Positions 1-8,268 of a stretch of 51,450 nucleotides of DNA are shown here, piece by piece. Below the pieces are notes generated by a model that was not told where the DNA came from, did not search any database, and worked only from the letters and a program-made list of their open reading frames with translations. Numbering within the stretch: the first letter of the stretch is position 1; every line of letters begins with the position of its first letter. Both the position numbers and the translations under genes were made by a program. This stretch comes from Izhakiella australiensis (GTDB taxonomy: Bacteria; Pseudomonadota; Gammaproteobacteria; Enterobacterales; Enterobacteriaceae). The stretch covers positions 1 through 51,450 of the forward strand of contig NZ_MRUL01000024.1 of NCBI RefSeq assembly GCF_002006995.1, given 5' to 3'.

Positions 1-306
1 CTGTAACGTCCTGCGCAGCTTATCAGGATATTTGCCCGGATATTTCTCCTGCAGATACTCAAGAACCGTTGCCGGCGAGATTTGCGGCCGGGATTCAAGT
101 AAGGGAAGAATGTCGCTCAGCCAGACATCCTCCAGAGGATCCTGGCGGGTCCGCCAGTGTCGCTCCCCGAACGGTTGCCACTGTCCTTTTTCAATACGCC
201 GGCCTGAACGGACCGAGATGCCCGCAGTAGCCGCAGCGGCTTCCTGGGTAAGACCTTTATTACGTTGAGTCATGTAAAAACTGACCTGCCTGATATTCAG
301 CGCCAC
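1..306 (-). CDS. IS21-like transposase (IstA type), N-terminal part
   Basis: The gene reads leftward out of the window, and about 102 codons are visible. A GTG at 306-304 has a purine-rich ribosome-binding site a few bases upstream and keeps an N-terminal segment that runs into the helix-turn-helix; an internal ATG at 273 is the alternative start. The N-terminus has a helix-turn-helix (GLTQEAAAATAGISVRSGRR), followed by a WRTRQDPLEDVW segment and a leucine-rich LLESRPQISPATVLEYLQ stretch. I associate this layout with IstA-like integrases of IS21-family elements. The catalytic DDE domain lies outside the window, so activity cannot be judged. Confidence 0.6.
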   Translation of the reverse strand, partial: MALNIRQVSFYMTQRNKGLTQEAAAATAGISVRSGRRIEKGQWQPFGERHWRTRQDPLEDVWLSDILPLLESRPQISPATVLEYLQEKYPGKYPDKLRRTLQ

Positions 307-399
307 AACCTCTCCCGGGTGGGGAAAAAACGGGACGCTAAGGTTACAAACAGGCCAGAGTAATTGTCGCGAATCGGACGGGGTAATTGTCGCCTAATA
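1..399 (-). mobile_element. IS21-like insertion sequence, left copy (5' end only)
   Basis: This is the exact reverse complement of 51052-51450. The element enters from the left edge, so only its 5' end is in the window. Near the outer tip it has two direct copies of an 11-base unit, GTAATTGTCGC, at 360-370 and 383-393. Multiple short repeats at the tip are typical of transposase-binding sites in IS21-type elements. The border at about 399 is set by where identity with the right copy stops. The family assignment rests on the style of the encoded transposase start and is moderate. Confidence 0.7.
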
Positions 400-536
400 C
401 CGGCATGGGTAATGGAAGCACCATCGAAGTCAGCAGAGAAACTGGACAGGCTGTTCTCGATATCCGGTCAGGAGTAATCAGTGACCAAACGAAATTACGC
501 TTCCTGCAGAATTACGTCAGTACACAGTGTCATTAA
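399..536 (+). pseudogene. 3' remnant of an unknown gene cut by the IS
   Basis: From the IS border a reading frame stays open for about 45 codons to a TAA at 534-536. The residues read like real protein (STIEVSRETGQAVLDIRSG, then LRFLQNYVSTQCH). An in-frame ATG sits at 405, with no convincing ribosome-binding site. The simplest reading is the C-terminal end of a gene whose front was removed when the IS inserted. I do not recognise the family. Its place just before the lipase cassette suggests it belonged to the same phage-borne block. Confidence 0.35.
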
Positions 537-540
537 TAAC

Positions 541-559
541 TATCAACGTGACGTTGATA
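541..559. promoter_or_regulatory. 19-bp perfect palindrome upstream of the phospholipase gene
   Basis: The arms TATCAACG and CGTTGATA are separated by TGA. The site lies 60 bp upstream of the ATG at 619, in AT-rich DNA where a promoter would be expected. Its size and symmetry fit the operator of a dimeric repressor. No regulator gene is next to it. Confidence 0.35.
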
Positions 560-618
560 AAAACGCGGCTTTATATTCATAAAGCTAATCTTGTATGAGT
601 AATACGGAGAATATGTAA

Positions 619-2472
619 ATGAATTTAAATGATTCAGCCTGGATGAGTAATAATATTTCTGATATTGGGAATAAAACACTCAGAGAAATCTGTATGCTAG
701 GAACACATGATGCTGGCATGGGAGTTTTTACCTCAGGAACACCTTTTGCTTCCCCCTGCAATACAGTGACTCAAAAAAAACAGATATCAGGCCAGTTACA
801 ACTTGGTTCAAGGTATTTTGATATCCGCCCGGTTGTCAGTGGTGGAAATTTTTTTACCGGTCACTACACAGAAATTGATGCAGGTTTGATTAAAAGCTGG
901 CAGGGCGCAAATGGACAATCCATTGAGTCAGTTATTAACGACATAAATGAGTATACGAAGGAAAATGCAGAACTGATTATTTTGCACTTATCTCATGACC
1001 TTGACACTGACGTTGGTAATAGCAAATATTCCCCGTTTACTCAGGAGCAATGGGGCGATTTGCTCAGTTATATGAAAAGTAATATTTCTCATCTGAAATC
1101 AGTCACAGGTGATGATATCACAAAACTGACACTCAATGACTATATCGGTGATGGTGAGGCTGCGGTCATTATTGTGGTGGAACCTTCGGGGGAAAATATA
1201 AAAAGTGATGAATTCATTGGTGAGGGGGTTTATCCTGCCACCTGTTTTCCTGTGTACAATTCCTACGCAAATACGAATGATCTGGATGTAATGATAAAAG
1301 ACCAGCTGGATAAGATGCGTAAGGAGAAAACTTCACCAGAAGGCAGTTATTTTCTGCTGTCCTGGACACTGACTCAGTCAGCCAGTCAGATTACTACCTG
1401 TGCAACAGGTCTGGGGAAGAGTATCCTTGATCTAGCTGAAAACGCGAATGCTTCCCTGAATGCAAAGTTGCTACCAGCGTGTAATAAGACCTGCTTCCCA
1501 AATATTGTATACATTGATGCAATTAATGAGGATACTGATGTTATTGACCTGGTTATGAAAATTAATGACAGTCTGGAAAAAGAAAACAAGGATATGGAAG
1601 TTACTCCTCAGGAAATAAAATATCCCACAGCAGATGGTACAGAATTGCCAGCACTGGTCGGTTATGTGAAAGACTCCAAGCCTGGTCGTCTTATTATTTT
1701 TTGCCATGGTCATACGGAAAATATGCATGTATTTGACAAATATATTCCGGAGTTCACCGATGTTAATACTATGACGCTGGCTGTTACTTACCGTAATGAT
1801 GATAAATTTCCTGTACTGGCCGGCGCGGAGGATGTGATTTATGCATCAACAGCTATTCTGAAGCAATACCCCAGCGTTGAAAAAATTTACCTTTACAGTG
1901 CTTCTATGGGAGGTGCTATTGCAGGTACGGCGATTGGTGAGAGTAAACATTATACGCTACCTGGCAACAGACGATTTGAATACTGGGTCAGTGCATCCGG
2001 TGTGACGAATCTGATTGAGCTTTATGCTGAAGCTGCATTGTTTGTGCCGGGGACGCGAGAGGAAATCGAAGATGATGCAGGTGGCACTCCTATTGAAAAA
2101 CATCAGGAATATGTTCGGCGATCTCCGGCTCTGCGTGCTGAGGACCTTAAAGCTGCAGGCCTGAAGCATGTCGAAGTTATCCACGCCAAGTACGACGGTA
2201 TTGTACTTTATAATCAGGCTGAGGAATTAGTTTCAGCGCTGGAAAAAAATAATGTGGATGTTAAATTAACAACACTTAAGTGCTTTAAAGGAGAGGGAGG
2301 CGCTGGCGCGACCATATACAGCGATGTTCTTTTACCTGACAATGTAGCCTGCCTCCTTAGTGGTTGTTCAATCAGCAGTGAGAGGGTTGCTGGTCATGTA
2401 ATTACTGGTGACATTAACAATCCATCATCCAGCGCCGGGAGAGGCGCGCTGAAAAAAATATTATTACCGTAA
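619..2472 (+). CDS. PI-PLC X-domain / alpha-beta hydrolase fusion protein
   Basis: A 617-residue, probably two-domain lipid hydrolase. Residues 1 to about 320 resemble the X domain of phosphatidylinositol-specific phospholipase C: His30 in LGTHDAGM, Arg70 in FDIRPV and His82 in FTGHYTE line up with the catalytic His/Arg/His of the bacterial enzymes. Residues from about 330 to 590 look like an alpha/beta hydrolase, with an oxyanion-type CHGH segment and a serine elbow YSASMGG (Ser429); an Asp in AKYDG could be the acid. I see no clear catalytic His after that Asp, so the second domain may be inactive or unusual. There is no signal peptide or membrane segment. The DNA is clearly AT-richer than the phage genes that follow, which points to a transferred cargo gene. 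A GGAG lies about 10 bases before the ATG. Whether it is an effector, a toxin or a conversion gene is inference. Confidence 0.75.
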   Translation: MNLNDSAWMSNNISDIGNKTLREICMLGTHDAGMGVFTSGTPFASPCNTVTQKKQISGQLQLGSRYFDIRPVVSGGNFFTGHYTEIDAGLIKSWQGANGQSIESVINDINEYTKENAELIILHLSHDLDTDVGNSKYSPFTQEQWGDLLSYMKSNISHLKSVTGDDITKLTLNDYIGDGEAAVIIVVEPSGENIKSDEFIGEGVYPATCFPVYNSYANTNDLDVMIKDQLDKMRKEKTSPEGSYFLLSWTLTQSASQITTCATGLGKSILDLAENANASLNAKLLPACNKTCFPNIVYIDAINEDTDVIDLVMKINDSLEKENKDMEVTPQEIKYPTADGTELPALVGYVKDSKPGRLIIFCHGHTENMHVFDKYIPEFTDVNTMTLAVTYRNDDKFPVLAGAEDVIYASTAILKQYPSVEKIYLYSASMGGAIAGTAIGESKHYTLPGNRRFEYWVSASGVTNLIELYAEAALFVPGTREEIEDDAGGTPIEKHQEYVRRSPALRAEDLKAAGLKHVEVIHAKYDGIVLYNQAEELVSALEKNNVDVKLTTLKCFKGEGGAGATIYSDVLLPDNVACLLSGCSISSERVAGHVITGDINNPSSSAGRGALKKILLP

Positions 2473-2629
2473 GAAGTACACTTTTCAGTCTACCCCTGTT
2501 AAATGATTTTTTTATCGTGTGGATAAGTAAATCAAATGTAAGTTAATTAACTAATGACCTGGTAAGCATTTCAGCTAATTAAAGTGTGTGCTTAGTGTTT
2601 TTTTAAATTAATCCGAAAGGAATAAAGTT

Positions 2630-3247
2630 ATGTCTGATTTTTCATTGAAAAAACCACCCGTTGTGCTTGTTCATGGCCGAAATACTGATTCCGGAGTATG
2701 GGGGGAGTTAAAACAATTCCTGATAAATAACGGTTATTCTGAAAATATGTTATTTGGATGGAATTATGACACCACGCAGTCAACCAATGAAGTCCTCTCT
2801 GCTAAGTTCAAAGAGTATGTCAAAGGTGTGCTTCAGCAAACCGGCGAAAAAAACGTTGATATTGTAGCCCATTCTCTGGGTTCACTTCCCAGCCGCTGGT
2901 ATATTAAGTTTGATGGTGGTAAAGATATCGTGCGTAACTGGATTTCGTTGGCTGGACCAAATCACGGAACAGCTCTCGGCTATCTGTGTGCTATATGGGA
3001 CCAGGGATGTAAAGATATGACTCCAGATTCCTGGGTTATATCACATCTGAATGAGGATACAGAAACACCTGCCCCAACGAAGTACACAACCATCTGGTCT
3101 CCGGGAGATGAGCAGATTTCTCCTCCTACAAGCACGAAGCTTTCCGGTGCAGATAATATTGAAGTTTCTTCAATGAAACATAATGACTTACTGAGCTCAC
3201 AGGAAGTATTCGGGCATATATTATCCACGTTAGACTCTGGCAATTAA
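2630..3247 (+). CDS. Small lipase/esterase of the alpha/beta hydrolase fold (lipase class 2-like)
   Basis: A 205-residue protein that starts straight into the hydrolase core (PVVLVHGRNTDSGVW), as in the small Bacillus LipA-type lipases. The triad is readable: Ser82 in AHSLGS, Asp160 in SPGDEQ and His184 in MKHNDL. No secretion signal is visible, so export or release by lysis would have to come from elsewhere. An AAAGGA sits ahead of the ATG. It lies 157 bp after the PI-PLC gene on the same strand and shares its low GC, so the two probably arrived together. The substrate is likely a lipid ester but is not determinable here. It ends 87 bp before the terminase gene, where phages normally carry lysis genes. 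Confidence 0.8.
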   Translation: MSDFSLKKPPVVLVHGRNTDSGVWGELKQFLINNGYSENMLFGWNYDTTQSTNEVLSAKFKEYVKGVLQQTGEKNVDIVAHSLGSLPSRWYIKFDGGKDIVRNWISLAGPNHGTALGYLCAIWDQGCKDMTPDSWVISHLNEDTETPAPTKYTTIWSPGDEQISPPTSTKLSGADNIEVSSMKHNDLLSSQEVFGHILSTLDSGN

Positions 3248-3334
3248 CTGCCATTTTGACAGTCAGTGGTCAGCTAAAACTGGCCACTGCCTGACGATAA
3301 TTGCCGGGCTGAAGCAACAACAGGACTGGGGCTG

Positions 3335-4192
3335 ATGAGCAAGCCGGATGAGAAAGCAATCGAGCGTGATTTCTGTGCTGGTGTGCTTTCCCTCCAGGCT
3401 TTGGCGGATAAGTACGGAATCACGATAAAAGCCCTGCGCTACATGGCTGGTAAAAAGGGCTGGATAAGGGCAAAAGGGGCAGGGACAAAAGCGGGGCAAA
3501 AAAACGGGGCAAAAAAAATTATGCCCCAAAAAAAATCAGCCCCAAAACAATCACAGAACATGGGTGAACGGTCGCCTAAAAGTGAGCAAGTTTCAACCGT
3601 TGGGATAATGCACCATGACGATATCGATCTGGCGCTTGATCCTGATGAGTTCGGCTTAACCGAAAAAGAGGCGCTCTTTGCTTGGGGTTGTGTCAGGACC
3701 AACAGTAGGATCGGGGGATACCGTTTTGCCGGTTACAGCGACAACAAAAAAACGGCTTACGTTGAAGCGAGTCGTTTGTATAGAAAACCCAATATTGCCC
3801 GCGCTATCCGCGAACTAAAAAACCGGATGAGAAAGCGCTACACCGCTGACCTGGATGAAATTGTCGATCAGTTAGTGGCGATCACAAAAGCCGACCCTAA
3901 CGCGCTGACGCAATATCGCCGTCTTAACTGTCGTTACTGCTGGGGTGAGTACCACCTGTATCAGTGGCGGGATATTCAGGAATTTGACCGTGCGGCTGAA
4001 AAAAACATGAAAGATGGAAAGCCCGAGCCAGAGTATGGCGGGCTGGGTTTCATCGAGAATGCTGACCCAAACCCTGATTGTCCAAGGTGCTACGGCGAAG
4101 GTATCAGAAGTTTAATGCCGGTAGTGATGTACATGAGCCGGATAATGAATATCAGCCTGGTATCACCAATAAAGATTTTTTCGCCAACCTGA
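3335..4192 (+). pseudogene. Phage terminase small subunit, 3' end replaced by a deletion
   Basis: Residues 1-35 contain a helix-turn-helix (LQALADKYGITIKALRYM) of the kind used by small terminase subunits to bind pac or cos DNA. The middle carries the CRYC...CPRC cysteine pairs seen in this terminase family. After CPRCYGEG, at about 4095, the protein departs from the expected family ending and runs into 30 unrelated residues. In the +1 frame the same DNA encodes the C-terminal part of the large terminase. The 3' end was therefore lost in a deletion that joined the two subunits out of frame. DNA packaging by this prophage must be dead. Confidence 0.75.
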
Positions 4193-4500
4193 AAGCACAG
4201 GCGTGGTGGCTGGTGGCAGATCGGTTCCGCAATACTTTTAATGTCGTGAACGGTAAAGAGAAGCGGGAAAGTTTTACCGACGATCAGCTAATCAGTATCG
4301 ATAAAGATTGTCCTTTTCTGGACAAGCTGAAATTCGAGCTTTCGACACCCAAACGCGATTTTGACCGCAACGGGCGGGTGAAGGTGGAGAGTAAAGACGA
4401 TTTAAAAAAACGCGATGTGCCGTCACCCAATATTGCGGATGCGTTCATCATGGCGTTTGCGCCGGTTGACTCTTCTCTTGATGCCTGGATGCGGCTGTAA
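4102..4500 (+). pseudogene. Phage terminase large subunit, C-terminal fragment
   Basis: About 130 residues remain, starting near YQKFNAGSDV and containing AWWLVADRFRNTFN, KLKFELSTPKRDFD and the end VPSPNIADAFIMAFAP. This is the nuclease-side tail of a large terminase. The ATPase domain with its Walker motifs is missing; well over 1 kb has been deleted between this point and the small subunit. The frame differs from that of the small subunit, so no fusion protein forms unless translation starts at an internal site such as the TTG at 4078. Loss of the ATPase makes packaging impossible. Confidence 0.8.
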
Positions 4501-4511
4501 CGGGGACAATA

Positions 4512-5516
4512 ATGGCACGAAAAAACAGAAATCCGGCTGAGCGTGTGGGGCAGATCACCGCTGACAGCTATGATAATTTTATGGCCCGCGTTGGGATGGG
4601 CCAGCCTACCGGTGCATTTCTTGTGGGGGAACTGGAGCGTCTGGACCAGACCCTGAATTTACCGCTGGTGGGTTATACCTACTCGCGCGATGTTCAGTTC
4701 CGTGAAGATGTTTCAATTGCTGATGATATTTCAAGCTGGACTAACACCAGCTTTGGTGCGGCGGGGAGTGGTGCCAATCCTAACGGCAAAAACTGGATCG
4801 GCAAGGATTCCACGGCGATTGCCGGGGTAAACGTCAATATTGATAAAGATGGCAACCCGCTTTCTCTGTGGGGAATGGAGCTTGGCTGGACGGTCATTGA
4901 ATTACAGGCCGCGCAGCAGGTTGGTCGCCCAATTGACGCGCAGAAATATGATGGTATGCAGCTTAAGTGGAATATGGACGCCGACGAGCAGGTTTATATC
5001 GGTGATACCAGCCTCAGCGTTAAAGGGCTACTGAATCTTGACAGGGTGCCAGTGAGTAACGCGGTTAAGCCCTGGGCGCAGTCAACCCCCGACGAGATCC
5101 GGGACAGTATTAACACGCTGCTTACCAACGCCTGGAAAGCCTCCGCCTATTCAGTTGTGCCGACTGATTTACTGCTGCCACCTGAGCAGTTTGCCTATTT
5201 GTCATCAGTCATTGTGTCCTCTGCCGGTAATCAGTCACTGCTGACCTACCTGAAAACCAACACCATTTCCTATCACCAGAATGGTGTGCCGCTGGATATT
5301 CGCGCGGTGAAATGGCTGAAAGGTCGCGGTGTCTCCGGCAAAGATCGCATGGTGGCTTACACCAATGATAAAAAATATGTGCGTTTCCCGCTGGTGCCGT
5401 TGCAGAGCATTCCTGTGCAGTATCGTGGCATTTACCAGATTGTGACCTACTACGGCAAGCTGGGTGCCGTCGAGCCTGTGTACCGCGAAACGCTGTCTTA
5501 TTGTGATGGTATCTGA
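4512..5516 (+). CDS. Phage major capsid protein (DUF2184 family)
   Basis: A 334-residue protein with the layout of the DUF2184 major head proteins found in some contractile-tailed phages: an N-terminal segment ending near FLVGELERLD, a central WGMELGWTVIELQAA block, a PTDLLLPPEQFAYLSS loop and a C-terminal YYGKLGAVEPVYRETL. Length is normal for the family and the frame is intact. It starts 11 bp after the terminase fragment; the portal, head-morphogenesis and scaffold/protease genes expected in between are absent, which indicates a second deletion. Confidence 0.8.
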   Translation: MARKNRNPAERVGQITADSYDNFMARVGMGQPTGAFLVGELERLDQTLNLPLVGYTYSRDVQFREDVSIADDISSWTNTSFGAAGSGANPNGKNWIGKDSTAIAGVNVNIDKDGNPLSLWGMELGWTVIELQAAQQVGRPIDAQKYDGMQLKWNMDADEQVYIGDTSLSVKGLLNLDRVPVSNAVKPWAQSTPDEIRDSINTLLTNAWKASAYSVVPTDLLLPPEQFAYLSSVIVSSAGNQSLLTYLKTNTISYHQNGVPLDIRAVKWLKGRGVSGKDRMVAYTNDKKYVRFPLVPLQSIPVQYRGIYQIVTYYGKLGAVEPVYRETLSYCDGI

Positions 5517-5528
5517 TAACCGGAACGG

Positions 5529-5547
5529 CCCCGCCTGACTGGCGGGG
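5529..5547 (+). other. GC-rich hairpin after the capsid gene
   Basis: CCCCGCC and GGCGGGG form a perfect 7-bp stem around TGACT, 13 bases after the capsid stop. No T-run follows, so this looks like an RNA-stabilising or processing stem rather than a full terminator. Such a stem could help keep capsid mRNA abundant relative to downstream genes. Confidence 0.5.
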
Positions 5548-5580
5548 AACAATATTCTGTTTAGATAACGAGGGATTCAT

Positions 5581-6021
5581 ATGTCTTTCACAGACTACGC
5601 AACAGTCGTTGCTGATAGCGGTAGCGACCTACAGACTCAGATGGCTCAACGTATCAAAGATGGCTGGCAACCTTTTGGACAACCTCTACTGGTGACTCCT
5701 AACCTGAGCCGATCGTTTCAAATAATGCAAGTGGTTGTAAAAGGTACTGGTGGTGGGGATGGTGGTTCTGCAAGTGTCGATACGCTTGAAGGGGCAACGG
5801 ATACCGGCAAGGCGTTGATGAAAGCGGCGGATTCCGCAGCAGGCAGGACAGCAATTGGGGCGGGTACATCGAATCTTAAAGTCGGTACCGCCGCAACGGA
5901 TGCCAAAGCAGGTAATTATGCGCCAAAATCTACCGACATAAGCGATGCTACTGATATCGGGAAAAAGATCCTGGTAGCAGCAGATGCTGCTGCCGTGAAA
6001 ACGCTGCTGGGTATCAGCTAA
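5581..6021 (+). CDS. Phage head-fibre-like protein with DUF1737-type N-terminus
   Basis: 146 residues in three parts. The first 35 (FTDYATVVADSGSDLQTQM... ending KDGWQPFG) resemble the short DUF1737 module. A Gly/Ser linker follows. The C-terminal half has two AADxAAxxTxxG units, ALMKAADSAAGRTAIGAG and ILVAADAAAVKTLLGIS, that resemble the repeats of phage head-fibre proteins. It sits directly after the capsid gene with a good ribosome-binding site (ACGAGGG), where decoration proteins are found. Role as a capsid decoration or fibre is inferred from this place and the repeats. Confidence 0.6.
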   Translation: MSFTDYATVVADSGSDLQTQMAQRIKDGWQPFGQPLLVTPNLSRSFQIMQVVVKGTGGGDGGSASVDTLEGATDTGKALMKAADSAAGRTAIGAGTSNLKVGTAATDAKAGNYAPKSTDISDATDIGKKILVAADAAAVKTLLGIS

Positions 6022-6052
6022 TCATTTTGAAACATATTCAGGAGCAGCTTAA

Positions 6053-6418
6053 ATGACCAAAGAAAAGTTGATTGCGATTACTGTACACACGCCGTTCAGC
6101 CTGACGCTTGGCGATGGAACAGTACAGGATTTTCCCCGTGGGCGGCATAACGTACCCGCGCCAGTAGCAGAACACTGGTTTACCCAGGCGCACGCGGAAA
6201 TAAACGATATTGCCGTGCCGGATAACAGCGACGAATATCAGGCACAAATTGAAGCCCTGAAAAACCAGATTGCAGAACGTGACTCGACCATCCGTGATCT
6301 GACTTCACAGGTGGACGAGCAAAAAGCGCAAACTGAAGCGCTGAATCAGCAGATAGCGGAACTGCTTGCCGGAGGTGATGGCGATGGCAAAAAACCAAAA
6401 CCTTCCAACAGTAAGTGA
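6053..6418 (+). CDS. Phage structural-region protein with coiled coil (STY1053-like)
   Basis: 121 residues. The first 60 form a small beta-rich segment ([16 protein letters not shown], then [12 protein letters not shown]) that I associate with the STY1053-type phage proteins. Residues 62-108 are a strongly predicted coiled coil ([18 protein letters not shown] and so on), and the last residues are basic (KKPKPSNSK). It follows the head fibre gene by 31 bp with an AGGAG site and overlaps the next gene, so all are co-transcribed. Function is unknown; the place suggests a head or connector accessory protein. Confidence 0.6.
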   Translation: MTKEKLIAITVHTPFSLTLGDGTVQDFPRGRHNVPAPVAEHWFTQAHAEINDIAVPDNSDEYQAQIEALKNQIAERDSTIRDLTSQVDEQKAQTEALNQQIAELLAGGDGDGKKPKPSNSK

Positions 6419-6791
6419 TTTTCGTACCGCTTTCCCGCAGTTTTCCGATACCACCCGATACCCCGATGCTCAAATACAGTTTCGCCTGAACCTGGCTGAT
6501 GTGCTGCTCAGCGAGAAAGTCACGGGTAATGATCTGTTTCCTTACTTTGTTGAGCTTTTTGTTGCGCACTACATGGTGCTGTGGGCGGCTGACAGCCGAG
6601 CGATGGCTACGGGCGGTGCCGGGGGCGCATCGGGTGGTGTGGCTTCATCTAAATCTGTCGATAAAGTCAGCGTCAGCTATGACACTGGAGCCACGTTAAA
6701 CCCTGACGCTGGCTTCTGGAACTATACCCGTTACGGGACTGAGTTCTGGCAGTTAATTATGATGTTCGGCGCGGGGGGTATCCAGCTATGA
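6384..6791 (+). CDS. Head-tail connector/adaptor protein (DUF4054 family)
   Basis: 135 residues from the ATG at 6384, chosen because GGAGG ends 8 bases upstream; ATG 6378 would be too close. The motif [26 protein letters not shown] is split here into [12 protein letters not shown] and YPDAQIQ, with a later VAHYMVLW helix and a Gly/Ala-rich loop before a [11 protein letters not shown] segment. This matches the DUF4054 proteins located between the capsid and tail genes in myophages and thought to be head-completion adaptors. It overlaps genes at both ends, as in a tight late operon. Confidence 0.7.
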   Translation: MAKNQNLPTVSDFRTAFPQFSDTTRYPDAQIQFRLNLADVLLSEKVTGNDLFPYFVELFVAHYMVLWAADSRAMATGGAGGASGGVASSKSVDKVSVSYDTGATLNPDAGFWNYTRYGTEFWQLIMMFGAGGIQL

Positions 6792-7336
6792 AAAGCGGCG
6801 TCACGATGAGAGTTGATAAGGCGCAATCTGTTTTAGATGCACTGAAGACTATCGGTAACAGGGATGTACTGATTGGCATTCCTGCTGAAGACTCCGCGCG
6901 GGATGATGCGCCTTTCGGCAATGCTGGCATTGGTTATATCAATGAAAACGGCTCTCCTGCGCAAAATATTCCGGCCAGACCACATCTGCAACCCGGTGTT
7001 AAATCGGTACAGGATAAAACGCTGCCCATGCTTAAACAGGCAGCGCTTTTTACACTTGATGGCAATATCTCTGGCGCGGACAGACTTCTTAATCAGGCCG
7101 GGGCAACAGCAGCGGATGGCGTAAGGCGTTTTATTACCGCCTCTGATTTTGCTCCGCTGGCGGACAGTACGGTAGCTGCCCGCGCACGAAGGGGGAGGAA
7201 AGGTGCCAAAGCGGAACTTAAAAGCCGCGCGGCGGGTAACGCACCTGATAATGCCACGGCCCGCCCACTTATCGATACCGGACAGTATCGTCGCTCTATC
7301 ACGTACATTGTGAGGGATAAAAATGCCAAATCTTGA
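6788..7336 (+). CDS. Phage head-tail joining / tail completion protein
   Basis: 182 residues, overlapping the DUF4054 gene by 4 bases. The protein has [13 protein letters not shown] near the N-terminus, a [18 protein letters not shown] segment and a late [18 protein letters not shown]. The 'NENG...IPARPHL...LIDTGQLRRSI' pattern is a hallmark of virion morphogenesis / HK97 gp10-like joining proteins that sit at the neck. Length is in the normal range and no lesion is seen. Assignment is from these motifs and position between two other neck genes. Confidence 0.7.
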   Translation: MKSGVTMRVDKAQSVLDALKTIGNRDVLIGIPAEDSARDDAPFGNAGIGYINENGSPAQNIPARPHLQPGVKSVQDKTLPMLKQAALFTLDGNISGADRLLNQAGATAADGVRRFITASDFAPLADSTVAARARRGRKGAKAELKSRAAGNAPDNATARPLIDTGQYRRSITYIVRDKNAKS

Positions 7337-7712
7337 TGTAACAGACGTGCTGTTTGATCCCGACTTCTGTGATACCCGTCTGCTGGTTACGCGGCGGTTT
7401 CAACAGACGGATGCAGACGGCATCACGATCAGCGTGGAAGAAAAATCGGGCTTTTCGGGTGTGGTGACGGTTGATCGCTCACTGGAAAACCGCCGAATGC
7501 AGGCAGGGCAGGCTATTGGCGGGGCGATACTGGTGGTGACGACTGAACGCCTGAGTAACGGCGAAACGGGACGTGATGCTGATATTGTCACGTATCAGAA
7601 CCGTGATTACCGGGTGTCCTTTGTCGATCCTTATACCGCGTATGGTGCGGGTTTTGTTCAGGCGCACTGTGAATTGCTGCCATTTGATGGAGGAATACCG
7701 GTTGAGCAATAA
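7323..7712 (+). CDS. Phage neck protein of unknown detailed role
   Basis: 129 residues that begin inside the previous gene and end inside the next. The sequence is a compact beta-rich protein (DVLFDPDFCDTRLLVTRR, later ADIVTYQNRDYRVSFVDPY) without catalytic motifs. The same position in related myophages is held by a small collar or head-closure protein. I recognise the context better than the sequence itself, so the role is inferred. Confidence 0.6.
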   Translation: MPNLDVTDVLFDPDFCDTRLLVTRRFQQTDADGITISVEEKSGFSGVVTVDRSLENRRMQAGQAIGGAILVVTTERLSNGETGRDADIVTYQNRDYRVSFVDPYTAYGAGFVQAHCELLPFDGGIPVEQ

Positions 7713-8265
7713 CACAAGCCAGGAGCGTGGCTGGCTGACACCTGTCAGGGAATCACCCGTTTATGGTGAAGAACTGGACAGGCTTCTCAGCCGATGGCTA
7801 CGCGGTGTTTCCGGCCTTCCTGAGTCTGTGGTTCGTCCCCGCTGGCAACCAAAACAGCCCGCACTATTGCCGCCAGAGACTAACTGGTGCGCTTTCGGTG
7901 TGGTGGATATGTCGGTCGATGATAATCCGGCATTTGTTAACCAGACCGAAGATAATACTGAACTCTGGCGGCATGAGACCATTGAATGCCTAGCTTCCTT
8001 TTACGGCCCCGCAGGGCAGCAGTATGCGACCCGTTTTCGTGACGGGATCGCCGTTAGTCAGAACAACGCGGAACTGAACACTCAGGGGCTGTCGCTCGCG
8101 GGTTACAGCCACATTATCCCTTTTCCCGAACTCATCAACAATCAGTGGGTACGCCGGTACGATTTTACCGTGCGCCTGCGCCGTAAGGTTGTGCGCGAAT
8201 ACAACATTAAATCGCTGGTTGCTGAATCACCGACCGATATACCGGTCTCCTTTTCCGGAGAATAA
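7702..8265 (+). CDS. Phage neck terminator-like protein (gp12-type)
   Basis: 187 residues from a TTG start at 7702. That start is chosen because GGAGG lies 7-8 bases upstream and it overlaps the previous stop by 11 bases; a frame open further upstream would overlap the previous gene by 140 bases. The body contains NWCAFGVVDMSVDDNPAF, RHETIECLASFYGP and a C-terminal VRRYDFTVRLRRKVVREY. This series resembles the phage neck terminator / LIC_12616-type proteins placed just before the sheath gene. The C-terminal ring of basic residues fits a tail-completion protein. Confidence 0.65.
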   Translation: MSNNTSQERGWLTPVRESPVYGEELDRLLSRWLRGVSGLPESVVRPRWQPKQPALLPPETNWCAFGVVDMSVDDNPAFVNQTEDNTELWRHETIECLASFYGPAGQQYATRFRDGIAVSQNNAELNTQGLSLAGYSHIIPFPELINNQWVRRYDFTVRLRRKVVREYNIKSLVAESPTDIPVSFSGE

Positions 8266-8268
8266 ATT

